NCBI GenBank assembly: GCA_020632955.1
Contig: JACKEO010000003.1
Coordinates: 248,001 to 312,000 of the forward strand
Source: Alphaproteobacteria bacterium
Lineage (GTDB): Bacteria; Myxococcota_A; UBA796; GCA-2862545
Direction: 5' to 3'
Length of the DNA stretch: 64,000 bases
Part shown: positions 41,315 to 52,300 of the stretch, in pieces
Layout: the number at the start of each line of letters is the position of its first letter
Position numbering within the stretch: position 1 is the first letter of the stretch
The notes under the pieces: generated by a model
The model's database searches: none
What the model was told of the DNA's origin: nothing
Seen by the model: the letters and a program-made list of their open reading frames with translations, nothing else
Translations under genes and position numbers: made by a program

Positions 41315-42298
41315 ATGGTTCGGCAGATCACGACCCTGTGCGCGGCGCTCGCGCTCCTCGCTCCCGCCTCCTGGGCCCAGGACGGCGAGGGAGCTCCGAT
41401 GGAGGAGGGGGCGAGCGAGTCCACGGCGGATGCCGCGGCGCCCGCGCCCGAGCCGGCCGGAGACGACGATCTCCCCGAGGCCGAGCTCCCCGAGGAGGAG
41501 AGCACGGTGGCGCCGCCGCCTGCGGACGAGCCGGAGCCGGAGCCGGAGCCGGAGCCCGAGTCCGCCGCGGCCCCCGCCCCGGCGCCCACCAGCACGGAGC
41601 CGCCGATGGGCCGCTCCGCCACCCGCGACGCCGCGAACGACGGCGAGGCGCCCGCCGCCCAGGGCACCAAGCGCGAGACCGTGTACGCGGAGGTCCGCCG
41701 CGGCGAGCCCGCGGGCGCGCTGCCCGTCACCAGCAAGGTGCTCCCGGTCTACCCGATCCAGCTGCAGACCATGTACGGCGAGCAGGCCATCCGCTGCACG
41801 GCGAAGGTCTGGGTGGGCGAGAACGGCAAGGCGAAGCGTGTCGCGGTCACCGACTGCCCCGACGGCTTCCACGTCGCCGCCCTCGAGGCCATCCAGAAGT
41901 GGTCCTGGGAGCGTCCGTCGGGTCGCGTCCCCGAGGAGGGCGTGGTCACCGAGGTGATCACCGGCTTCGCCCGGCCCACCAAGCGCATGTACTTCCCGGG
42001 CATCACCTACTTCCGGTCGCCCGAGGAGATCACCTCGGATCCCGAGCTGCTGCTGCTGCTGAAGGGCGGCAAGCTCCCGAAGTATCCGCCGGCCGTGAAC
42101 AGCGGCGACGACATCTGCCTGGTCGAGCTCACCGTGGACGCGCGTGGCAACACCGTGGAGGCGCTCATCGACGAGTGCGCGCCGCCCTACCGCAAGGAGC
42201 TGTCCAAGGTCGTGAAGACCTGGAAGTGGTGGTGGACGCGCGACCCGGGCAAGAAGGAGACGACGCGGCTGGTGACGGAGATCGTCTTCAGACTCTGA
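41315..42298 (+). CDS. Exported protein with two TonB C-terminal-like domains
   Basis: A 327-residue protein. A cleavable signal peptide (ALLAPASWA-QD) is followed by an acidic Glu/Pro/Ala linker (residues 30-100, with PEPEPEPEPE). Two TonB_C-like domains follow: VTSKVLPVYPIQLQ through AIQKWSWERP, and LPKYPPAVNSGDD through VVKTWKWWW. Each has two Cys flanking a strand pair (IRCTAKV with VTDCPDGF, ICLVELT with IDECAPPY). Unlike TonB, there is no N-terminal anchor, so it would be free in the periplasm. Ligand unknown. GGAGG lies 7 nt before the ATG. Confidence 0.8.
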   Translation: MVRQITTLCAALALLAPASWAQDGEGAPMEEGASESTADAAAPAPEPAGDDDLPEAELPEEESTVAPPPADEPEPEPEPEPESAAAPAPAPTSTEPPMGRSATRDAANDGEAPAAQGTKRETVYAEVRRGEPAGALPVTSKVLPVYPIQLQTMYGEQAIRCTAKVWVGENGKAKRVAVTDCPDGFHVAALEAIQKWSWERPSGRVPEEGVVTEVITGFARPTKRMYFPGITYFRSPEEITSDPELLLLLKGGKLPKYPPAVNSGDDICLVELTVDARGNTVEALIDECAPPYRKELSKVVKTWKWWWTRDPGKKETTRLVTEIVFRL

Positions 42299-42525
42299 TT
42301 GCCCCGTGCGGGGCCGGCCCTATTGCCCCGTGCGGGGCGCTTTGCGCCCAGCCCGGGGCTTGGCGTCGTCGTAGGATCGCGGGGCGCTTCGCGCCCAGCC
42401 CGGGGCCTTTCGTCGTCGCAGGGGCGCGGGCCGCGGGGCGCGTTGCGCGCAGTCCGGGGCCAGGCGTCGCCGTAGGTCCGCGGGGCGCTCTGCGCGGGGC
42501 CCCCGGGGCGTTGCGTCGTGGGTCC
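42299..42525. repeat. Degenerate 47-bp tandem repeats with GC-rich palindromes
   Basis: The 253-bp gap between convergent genes has no gene. TTGCCCCGTGCGGGGC occurs at 42299-42314 and 42324-42339. Four imperfect copies of a unit starting GCGGGGCGC and containing GTCGTCG- or GTCGCCG-like sequence follow at 42332-42378 (47 bp), 42379-42432 (54), 42433-42479 (47) and 42480-42525 (46). Each starts with a GCGGGGCGC...GCGCCC-type dyad, so the array can form a series of hairpins and may also terminate transcription. Confidence 0.75.
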
Positions 42526-42551
42526 GCTCCGGGACCATCCCGCGGCGGTGG

Positions 42552-43313
42552 TCAGGAGGTCCAGGTCATCGGGAAGCGGGGCTTGAGGGCGAAGTGGCGG
42601 TGGGTGTCCTGCCCGCGGACGAGGGTGGCCTGGCCGCTCTCGGCGGTGTCGGTGGAGATGGCGGGGCTCATGTAGCGGCCGACGAAGGCCACGCGGCGGC
42701 TCGTGGTGGTGTTCGGGCCCGAGCTGTGCACCGTGGCGAAGTGGTGCATCGACATCATCCCGGGACGCAGGGTGTTGTGGACGGTGCGCTCCGGATCGAG
42801 GTGGGTGGCCGCCTCCTTGGTGAGCGTCAGCGTGAAGCGGTCCTTGGGCCCGCCGGGGATGTCCTGGCGGTGGGAACGGGCCGAGAAGCGCAGGGCGCCC
42901 TTGGCGTCGTCGGCGTCGGTGAGGCCGAGCCACACGGTGAGGAGGCGGTCGGCGTCCTCGCCGGTGACCGCGGTGTCGCGGTGCCAGCCGATGCCGCGGC
43001 GCACCCCCGGCTCCTTGATGAAGACGTCGCAGTTGCGGACCAGGATGTCGGGGCCGAGCAGCGAGGCCACGTGGTCGAGCACGGCCGGGTGCCGCGCGAG
43101 GCGGTCGAGCCAGTCCACCAGCGGGTGGTCCTCCTGCTCCCAGGGCCGGTAGTCGCGGGGGTGCCAGCGTCCCCCCCGGGCCTCGACCTCGCGCGCCTCG
43201 ATCTCCTCGAGCTCGGCGAGGAAGGCGCCGGCCTCCTCCTCCGACAGCGCGCGGAGGCCGGTGACGTAGCCCTCCTGCCAGTAGTGCTCGATCTGGTCGG
43301 GCGAGAGCGACAT
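42552..43313 (-). CDS. Phytanoyl-CoA dioxygenase (PhyH) family protein
   Basis: A 253-residue Fe(II)/2-oxoglutarate oxygenase. GWHRDTAVTGE has the H-x-D pair, MHHFATVHSSGPNTT the distal His, and SRRVAFVGRYMSP the 2-oxoglutarate-binding Arg. The pattern is that of bacterial PhyH proteins that hydroxylate small molecules. It lies 4 bp after the GT2 gene and is probably the last member of the sugar-modifying operon. GGAGG about 8 nt before the ATG. Confidence 0.88.
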   Translation of the reverse strand: MSLSPDQIEHYWQEGYVTGLRALSEEEAGAFLAELEEIEAREVEARGGRWHPRDYRPWEQEDHPLVDWLDRLARHPAVLDHVASLLGPDILVRNCDVFIKEPGVRRGIGWHRDTAVTGEDADRLLTVWLGLTDADDAKGALRFSARSHRQDIPGGPKDRFTLTLTKEAATHLDPERTVHNTLRPGMMSMHHFATVHSSGPNTTTSRRVAFVGRYMSPAISTDTAESGQATLVRGQDTHRHFALKPRFPMTWTS

Positions 43314-43317
43314 CGGG

Positions 43318-44142
43318 TCACCTCCGGGAGGGGTCCAGGGCGCGGCGGGCGCGGCGGGTGGCAGCCCGGGCGGCGCCGAGCAGGAGTGCGGCGAGGACGA
43401 CGGGCCCCGCGCGGCGTCGTCCGAGGCCGAGGAGGGCGAGCAGCGCGGCCAGCCAGCCGGCCGCCGCCGCCAGGGCACCGGTGAGGGCGAGGCTTCCCAA
43501 TGCTTCCCGCACCAGCCCGGCCAGGCCCACGCGGCTGTGTCCGTCGTAGCGCCCGGTCTTCACGTAGGGGAGCACGTCGAGGCGGGCGTCGAGCGCCACC
43601 AGCAGGGGGGCGAGGTTGGCCTGTTCGACGCCGCAGGCGGCCACGCGCCGGGCCGTGGCGCGGCGCAGCGCGCAGTACGCACCGGCGCCCGACGGCACGC
43701 GGCGCGCACCGGGCGCGCGCTGGAGCAGGGCGTACCCGGCACGGCCGAGACGGAACCACAGGGGGTCGCGCCGCGAGACCTTCACCGCCAGCAGGCCGTC
43801 GAGCTCGGGCTGGGCCTCGAGGGCCGCCACGAGGTGGGGGATGCGCTCGGGGGGATCCTGCAGGTCGCCGTCGAGCACCACCACGATCTCGCCGAGCGCG
43901 GCGGCGAGGCCGGCCTTGGTGGCCCCGAGCTGACCGCGGTTCGTCGGCAGGCGCACCACGCGGACCCCCGCGGGCAGCGAGCGCGACAGCTCCTGGGTGG
44001 CGTCGGTGGAGGCGTCGTCGGCCAGCACCACCTCGGCCTCGGGATCCACGCGCCGCGCGGCGGCCAGGCAGCGACGCGCCAGCTCGTGGAGCACGCCGGC
44101 CTCGTTGTAGACGGGCGCCACCACCGAGACGCGTGGGCTCAC
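43318..44142 (-). CDS. Family 2 glycosyltransferase (polyprenyl-phosphate sugar transferase-like)
   Basis: A 274-residue enzyme. It has RVSVVAPVYNEAGVLHELARRC, VVLADDASTDATQEL and VVLDGDLQDPPERIPHLV, the DPM1/ArnC-like donor and metal signatures. Two hydrophobic helices near the C-terminus (residues 218-262) would anchor it to the membrane. It begins at GTG overlapping the epimerase-aminotransferase stop (GTGA), so it probably uses the sugar made by that enzyme. Confidence 0.88.
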   Translation of the reverse strand: MSPRVSVVAPVYNEAGVLHELARRCLAAARRVDPEAEVVLADDASTDATQELSRSLPAGVRVVRLPTNRGQLGATKAGLAAALGEIVVVLDGDLQDPPERIPHLVAALEAQPELDGLLAVKVSRRDPLWFRLGRAGYALLQRAPGARRVPSGAGAYCALRRATARRVAACGVEQANLAPLLVALDARLDVLPYVKTGRYDGHSRVGLAGLVREALGSLALTGALAAAAGWLAALLALLGLGRRRAGPVVLAALLLGAARAATRRARRALDPSRR

Positions 44143-46211
44143 CGCGTCCTCCCCACGTCGGCGTAGGCCGCCTCGAGGCGCGCGAGCGTGGCCTCCGTCA
44201 TCCGGGAGTGGAGCGGCAGGCACATCAGATCGGCGTGCACGGCCTCGGTGACCGGCAGCGCGGGCTGGGGCGCCACCCGACGCAGCAGGTGCAGGGGCGG
44301 GTGGAAGTAGCGACGCCAGCCCACGCCGTGGCCGTCGAGCACCGCACCCGCCGTGGCCAGGTCGATCGGGGCACGCGCGCAGTGGTTCACGCGGTTGGGC
44401 ACGACGCCCCCGGGCACGTGCTGCAGCGTGAAGCCGGCCGTGCGGAGGGCCTCGTCGAGGCGGCCGGCGTAGGCGGCGCGCCGGGCGAGGATCTCGTCGG
44501 CGTGGGCGAGCGCGTGCCGGGCGGTGGCGGCCGACAGCTCGTCGAGCTTGGCGTTCTGGCCCACCACGGCGTCGAGGGGGTCGGGGGTGAGGCCGTGGGC
44601 ACGTCGCACCGCCACCGCGTCGGCGAGGGCGGCGTCGGCGCAGACCACGAGCCCGCCCTCGATGGCCGGGATCAGCTTCGTGGCGTGCAGGCTGTAGACC
44701 GTGACCGTGGCGAGCGTGTCGCGCCGGCCGTGCGTGGTGGTGCCGAGCGCGTGGGCCGCGTCGTAGACCACGTCGATGCCGCGCGGAGCGGTGAGCGCCG
44801 CCACGCCCTCGAGGTCGGGCGGCACGCCGTAGACGCACACCGGGAGCACCACCGCCACGTCGTCGTGGGTGGCGAGCAGGCGGGCCAGGTGGTCGGTGGA
44901 CATCGTCCAGGTGGACGGGTCGATGTCGCAGAACACCGGCTCCAGGCCCGCCAGCTCCACCGCGTTGAGGGTGGCGATGTACGTGAAGGAGGGCAGGATG
45001 GCCTTGCCTTGGCGACCCAGCGCCCGCAGCGCGAGCTCCAGCCCGGCGGCGCCCGACGCGACCGACACCACCCGGTCCACGCCGAGCCACGCCTCGCACT
45101 CGGCCTCGAGGGCCTGCACCTGCGGACCCGCGTTCGTGGTCCACCCCCGCTCGAGGCTGCCCCGGAAGCGGTCGAGCAGCCGTGCGTCGGCGTCGTAGTA
45201 CGGACGCACCACGGGCACGGGGTCGCGAGGCAGGGCGCGCGGCGTGGGGGAGAGCATCCCCCAGTGCGCGAGGGTGCGGCGCACGCCCTCCACCAGGTCG
45301 ACGCGGGGCCGGACGCCGAGCGCCTCGGCGATGGCGCCCACGTCGGGCACCCGGTGGGGGATGTCCTCGAAGCCGTGGCCGAAGAAGACCTCGCCCGGCA
45401 CGTCCTCCACGCCGGGGGCGTGGTCGGCGAGGGCCACCACGATCTCGGCGAGGCGCCGCATGGTCACGGGCTCGGGGTTGCCGATGTTGAAGACCCGGCC
45501 GGACACGGCGCTGCCGGGCTCGAGGGCGAGCGCCAGGTCGACCGTGGCCCGCACCGCGTCGTCCACCCAGCAGAAGCAGCGCACCGCGTGCCCGCCGTCC
45601 ACCAGCCGCAGGGGCTCGCCGCGCTGCAGGGCCCCCAGGAACTGGCTGAGCACGCGGCCGGTGCCGGGGGCGTCCAGCGTGGGTCCGTAGACGTTGAAGT
45701 ACCGGGTGGCCGCCACCGTGAGGCCCTGGGCGGCGAGGCCCCAGGCGTAGTGCTCGCCCGCGAGCTTGCTCACCGCGTAGCACCAGCGCGCGTTCGTGGT
45801 GGGCCCGAGCCAGGTGTCGCCGTCCTCCCGGAGCGTGGCCGGGTTCTTGCCGTAGGCCTCGCTCGTGGACGCGATGAGCACCGGGATGCCGCGGGCGTGG
45901 GCCGTCAGGAGCACGGTGCGGGTGCCCAGCAGGTTCACGTCGAGCACGTCGACGGGACGCTCCAGGTAGTGGTGCACGCCCGCGATGGCCCCGAGGTGCA
46001 CGATGCGGTCGCACCGCGCGGCGAGCGCGGCCAGGAGAGGGGCGTCGAGGACGCTGCCCTGCACCCGCTCCACGCCGGGCAGCGTGGGGTCCAGGCGTCC
46101 CTGGTCGAGGTGGCTGTCGAGCACGACCACGGCGTGCCCGCGGGCCACCAGCTCCGCCGTCACGTGGCTGCCCACGAACCCGGCACCTCCGGTGACGAGG
46201 ACTGTGGACAT
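44139..46211 (-). CDS. Fused NAD-dependent epimerase and DegT/DnrJ sugar aminotransferase
   Basis: A single 690-residue frame joining two enzymes. Residues 1-325 are an extended SDR: VLVTGGAGFVGSHVTAELV (NAD), STSEAYG and the catalytic YAVSK, then RYFNVYGP. Residues 330-690 are a PLP aminotransferase of the DegT/DnrJ/EryC1/StrS type: VASGAAGLELALRALG, DAAHALGT, and the PLP Lys in SLHATKLIPAIEGG. The frame is continuous with no stop between halves. A fused enzyme could pass a 4- or 3-keto NDP-sugar from dehydrogenation to transamination. Start ATG 46211, GGGAG 4 nt upstream. Heads an operon with the GT2 and PhyH genes. Confidence 0.85.
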   Translation of the reverse strand: MSTVLVTGGAGFVGSHVTAELVARGHAVVVLDSHLDQGRLDPTLPGVERVQGSVLDAPLLAALAARCDRIVHLGAIAGVHHYLERPVDVLDVNLLGTRTVLLTAHARGIPVLIASTSEAYGKNPATLREDGDTWLGPTTNARWCYAVSKLAGEHYAWGLAAQGLTVAATRYFNVYGPTLDAPGTGRVLSQFLGALQRGEPLRLVDGGHAVRCFCWVDDAVRATVDLALALEPGSAVSGRVFNIGNPEPVTMRRLAEIVVALADHAPGVEDVPGEVFFGHGFEDIPHRVPDVGAIAEALGVRPRVDLVEGVRRTLAHWGMLSPTPRALPRDPVPVVRPYYDADARLLDRFRGSLERGWTTNAGPQVQALEAECEAWLGVDRVVSVASGAAGLELALRALGRQGKAILPSFTYIATLNAVELAGLEPVFCDIDPSTWTMSTDHLARLLATHDDVAVVLPVCVYGVPPDLEGVAALTAPRGIDVVYDAAHALGTTTHGRRDTLATVTVYSLHATKLIPAIEGGLVVCADAALADAVAVRRAHGLTPDPLDAVVGQNAKLDELSAATARHALAHADEILARRAAYAGRLDEALRTAGFTLQHVPGGVVPNRVNHCARAPIDLATAGAVLDGHGVGWRRYFHPPLHLLRRVAPQPALPVTEAVHADLMCLPLHSRMTEATLARLEAAYADVGRTR

Positions 46212-46282
46212 GGAGCTCCCGGCAGACGCCTCCGGGTACCCCGATCGGGGCGCCGGCGCCGGTCGGCGACCCCGTCGGGCGT

Positions 46283-46288
46283 TAGCCC
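46283..46288 (+). promoter_or_regulatory. -10-like hexamer TAGCCC
   Basis: TAGCCC, 23 nt before the ABC-F GTG, in the 100-bp divergent gap. Confidence 0.3.
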
Positions 46289-46311
46289 TGCGGCCCGCGC
46301 GCGGAGGCAGG

Positions 46312-48174
<1,863 letters not shown>

Positions 48175-48194
48175 CCCCCCGCCCCGATCCCGTC

Positions 48195-48258
48195 ACAAGG
48201 CGGGGCTGGGCCCCCGCCGTGATCGGACAAGGCGGGGCTGGGCCCCCGCCGTGATCGG
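48195..48258. repeat. Two 32-bp tandem repeats forming hairpins
   Basis: Two perfect 32-bp copies (48195-48226 and 48227-48258). Each contains the dyad GGCGGGG-loop-CCCCGCC. They lie between the ABC-F stop and the reverse lipoprotein stop and probably act as a tandem bidirectional terminator. Confidence 0.8.
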
Positions 48259-48263
48259 ATTCC

Positions 48264-49172
48264 TCACGGGGTGCAGCCGGGGTCCGCGAGGTCGACCTTG
48301 CCGTCGCAGTCGTTGTCGCGGAGATCCTTGCAGGCCGCGTCCGACGGCTGGAAGCCCTCGATCCGCTCGGGGTTCACCTGGCCGTCGCTGTCGTCGCAGT
48401 CGAGGCCGGGCTTGTCGCCGGTGCTGCGGTCGGTGACCCACGCGCCCGCGGCCGGTGCGGCGCAGGCCACCACCTTGCGCTCCGGGTCGCCGTAGCCGTC
48501 GCCGTCACGATCCTCGTAGAAGTCCTTCGCGTCGATGGCCGCCTCGTCGGCGGTGCCGTCGCAGTCGTCGTCGCGCCCGTTGCAGGTCTCGGGCGTGTCG
48601 GGGTTGGCCTTCGCGTCCTGGTCGTTGCAGTCGAGCCCCCCGCACTGGGTGGCGTCGTAGCCGTCGTCGTCGAGGTCGCAGTCGATCGAGAACCGGACGA
48701 GGAGCTCCTGGAGCTCGGCCGTGGGCACCGGCTCGACGTCGGTTCGCCGGGGGTCGGGCTCGTCCACCGCCTGGCCCTGCCAGAAGTAGAGGGTCTCGAA
48801 GGGGAAGGTGACCTCGTAGTCGCCGGTGGCCCACCGCCAGGTGCGGGGGTCGAGGGTGACCTCCATGGGGAAGGTCTGGTTCGGGGACACCGGCGTGTAG
48901 GGCGCCAGGGTGCGCTGGGCCTGACGGAACACGAGGAGGTCGGCGCCGTCGCCCTCCGCCCGGTCGGCCGCGGCGGTGATGTAGAGCTTCGACAGGCCGT
49001 CGTTGCGGATCTGGAAGGACGTGAAGCGGGGAGGGGCGGCGTAGGTGGACACCGGGATGGTGACCTCCAGCGGCGTCACCTCCGCCAGCACGGCGTGGGG
49101 TTCCCCGGTCAGTCCTCCGCAGCCGGCGAGGGCCAGGGCGAGGGCGGGAACATGGGGCGCGGGGACGCGCAT
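48264..49172 (-). CDS. Lipoprotein with MopE-like Cys/Asp motifs
   Basis: A 302-residue protein. Lipobox LALAGCGG near residue 18. Residues 25-165 form a beta-rich domain (ASPM/choice-of-anchor-like, PPRFTSFQIRNDGLSKLYIT). The C-terminal 135 residues hold motifs such as DCDLDDDGYDATQCGGLDCND, CNGRDDDCDG and RDNDCDGKVD, the putative metal-binding repeats of MopE-like surface proteins, probably Ca2+. ATG 49172 has GGAGG 5 nt upstream and is preferred to the in-frame ATG at 49184. Divergent from the giant lamin-tail gene. Confidence 0.82.
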   Translation of the reverse strand: MRVPAPHVPALALALAGCGGLTGEPHAVLAEVTPLEVTIPVSTYAAPPRFTSFQIRNDGLSKLYITAAADRAEGDGADLLVFRQAQRTLAPYTPVSPNQTFPMEVTLDPRTWRWATGDYEVTFPFETLYFWQGQAVDEPDPRRTDVEPVPTAELQELLVRFSIDCDLDDDGYDATQCGGLDCNDQDAKANPDTPETCNGRDDDCDGTADEAAIDAKDFYEDRDGDGYGDPERKVVACAAPAAGAWVTDRSTGDKPGLDCDDSDGQVNPERIEGFQPSDAACKDLRDNDCDGKVDLADPGCTP

Positions 49173-49192
49173 GCGGACCTCCATCCACGGCC

Positions 49193-49198
49193 AGACTA
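49193..49198 (-). promoter_or_regulatory. -10-like hexamer TAGTCT
   Basis: TAGTCT on the minus strand, 20 nt before the MopE-like lipoprotein ATG. The 154-bp divergent gap shows nothing else clear on the plus strand beyond a TACGCT about 28 nt before the giant gene. Confidence 0.3.
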
Positions 49199-49326
49199 CA
49201 TCGGCCAGGCCGCGCTGTCCGGCCTTCCGACGGCCCGGGGGGGATCACCACGGTCGCATCGCCGAGACGGCGCTCGCGGCCCACCGATTGCCGGTGTACG
49301 CTGCGCCCACTGCCGGGAAGGGCACC

Positions 49327-52300
49327 ATGCGCACACCCCTGCCGATCGTCTTCCTCCCCCTCGTGCTGGGCGTCCTCGCGGGCTGCCCCGGCGAGACGCT
49401 GGAGAAGTGCGAGGCGAACCCCAACCTGCTCGACTGCCTGATCGACACGGATCCGGACGGTCCGGGCGACAGCGGTCCGAAGGACAGCGAGCCCGCCGAC
49501 TCCCAGCCGGTGGACTCGGGGGACTCCACGGCGCCCGATCCCTGCGTGAACAAGGGCGGCGACAGCGACGGCGACGGGGTGTGCGACGACGACGATCCCT
49601 GTCCCACGATCAAGAACGACAACGACACCGACGGCGACGGCGTGTGCGACTCGGTCGACCCGTGCCCGCTCGACAATCCCGACGACAGCGACGGCGACGG
49701 CGTGTGCGACAGCAACGACGCCTGCCCGAACGACGCCCTCGACGACAGCGACGGCGACGGCGTGTGCGACAGCGACGACCCGTGTCCGAAGGACCGCCTC
49801 GACGACCGCGACGGCGACGGCGTGTGCGACAGCGACGACCCGTGCCCGCTCGACAACCCCGACGATCCCGACGGCGACAACATCTGCTCCAGCGACGACC
49901 CCTGCCCGAACAATGCCGGGTCGTCCGACAGCAGCGACTGCGACACCGGCGAGACGGGCGTGCTCGTGCCGCACCCCGAGGATCTCGCGGTGGGCGGGCT
50001 CGTCATCACCGAGGTGATGGTCAACCCCGCCTCGTGCAGCGCGAACCAGTTCGGCCAGTACCTCGAGGTGAAGAACGTCTCGGGGCTGCCGCTCAACCTC
50101 TCCACGCTGAAGATCGCCTACACGCCCGCCGGGGGCTCCACGGCCACGGTGTCGGTCACCGCCGACCTCTTCGTGCCCGACGGCGAGTACGCGGTGCTGC
50201 GCCCGAACTGGGTGCAGATCAGCACCTGCAAGTACACGGGGCTCACCGCCGACTACCTGTACTCCACGCAGCTCCAGTTCCAGCTGGCCGGCGGCGTGGT
50301 GAGCGTGCGCGACGTCGACGGTCGCGTGATCGACCAGGTGGACCTGGGCGTGGTGGGCCAGGGCGGTGGTGGGCTCACCACCGTCGACGGCTACGCCATC
50401 CACATCGACACCGACGCCGGGCCCAACCGCGAGAGCTCCGACGCCAACGACCTGAAGGGCGCGTGGTGCCTCGCGGGCGATCCCATCGGGGGCAACAACT
50501 TCGGGAGCCCGGGCGGCCCGGGCGTCGGGTGCGCCGAGATCGTCGTGGAGTCCGGCGACAGCGGCACCGTGGACTCCGAGATCCCGGAGTCCAAGCCCCC
50601 CACGGGCACGGTGTTCAAGCCGCCCGCCTCCGGCGATCTGCTGCTCACCGAGGTGATGCTGCGTCCCAAGGACTGCGGCGTCACGCCGAGCCGGGGCCGC
50701 TACGTCGAGCTGCTCAACACCACGGCCCAGTGGCTCACGCTGGACGGCGTGGAGCTCGACTGGGGCACGGCCGAGGGCATCCGCATCTTCCCGAAGCCGG
50801 GCAACGACCTGTACGTGGCCCCGGGCGAGCGCTTCGTCATCCACTCGATGGACGGCAGCCTCCAGACCTGCCACGGCGTGTCGCACTCCTTCCGCATGTT
50901 CCACCCCCTGTCGTCCGAGCCGCGTCGCCTGCGCGTCCGCGAGGGCCTCACGGTGGTGGAGGACGTCGACTTCGGCGGCGCCGGCTGGACGGGCTTCCCC
51001 CTCGGCGCGGCGCTGGGCTTCGACCCCACGCTCGAGGCCCAGCCCACGCTGAACACCAACCGCCTCAACTGGTGTCCCCAGGAGGATCTGCTGCCCAACC
51101 AGGGCTTCGACCTGGGCACGCCCAACCGGGCGAACTCGACGTGCGACGGCGGTCCGGGCACCGACCCCGAGCCGGTCGAGACCGACATCCCCGCGAGCTG
51201 CCTCGACAACGTGCTGCGCAACCCCGCCGACAACGGGCTCGACGCGGCGGAGCTCTGCGAGGGTGATCTCGTCGTCACCGAGGTGATGTTCGACCCGGTG
51301 GACTGCGGTGTGTCGGAGGCGCAGTACCTCGAGGTCTACAACGCCTCGGGCGTGGCCGTGCGGCCGGTGGGCCTCAAGGTGGTCATCGACGACCCCTTCA
51401 CCACGGCGGTGCCCAACGACCTCGAGCTGGAGCTCAAGCTCAAGGCCGGGTCCACGGTGAACAACACCATCGCGCCCGGTGCGTACGCCGCCTTCGTGCT
51501 GCCGTCCGACACCACCTACTGCTACGCCTTCCTGCGCAACTTCGACCTCGACGCCACCGCGGGGGTGGATGCGCTCTTCCCCGGCAAGCTCCAGGTCACC
51601 AACGGCACCTACCTGGTCGACGAGGTCGACTTCTCGGTCTTCTCCGGCATCCCGGAGGGGCGCGCGCTGCAGCTCGATCCCGAGATCAGCCCCGAGTACC
51701 CGGCGAACAACGACAACGAGTTCGCCTGGTGCGCCGACGGGCCCACCCTCGCCAAGGGTGGCACGCTGCCCGTGGCTGATCGCGGCACGCCGGGTGCGGT
51801 GAACAACTGCACGCCCGACGTCGTCGACACCTCGCCGGTGGAGAGCGGTGGGGGAGGCGACGCCTCCGGGCCTCCGCGCGACAGCATCTGGGAGTCGCAG
51901 CCCTGCGCCGACACCGGGTGCATCGACGACAGCGGGCCCGACCACACGGGCGACGGCAACGGCGTCATCGACGGCGACGAGCTCATCTACGGCGACCTCG
52001 TGATCACCGAGGTGATGTTCGATCCCACCGCCTGCGGCGGCGGCGCGTCGGCCCAGTACATCGAGGTCTACAACACCACGAACCGCCCCGTGAACCCCTC
52101 CGGCGTGTCGGTCGACATCGGCACGAACACCGCCGGCCTGGTGCGGCTGCGTGCGGGCGCCACGGCCGCCGACGTCATCCCGGCGGGCACCTACGGCGTG
52201 ATCTCGCTGGTCTCCACCACGCCCTTCTGCTTCGCCGACGCTGGGGCCCACCACGAGATCTCGCGGGCGTCGATGCCCGCGGCGCCCACCGACGTGCGCC

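Noticed and set aside
42299..42525. A possible CRISPR array
   Set aside because: Units are adjacent without unique spacers, unequal in length and diverged; no cas genes are nearby.
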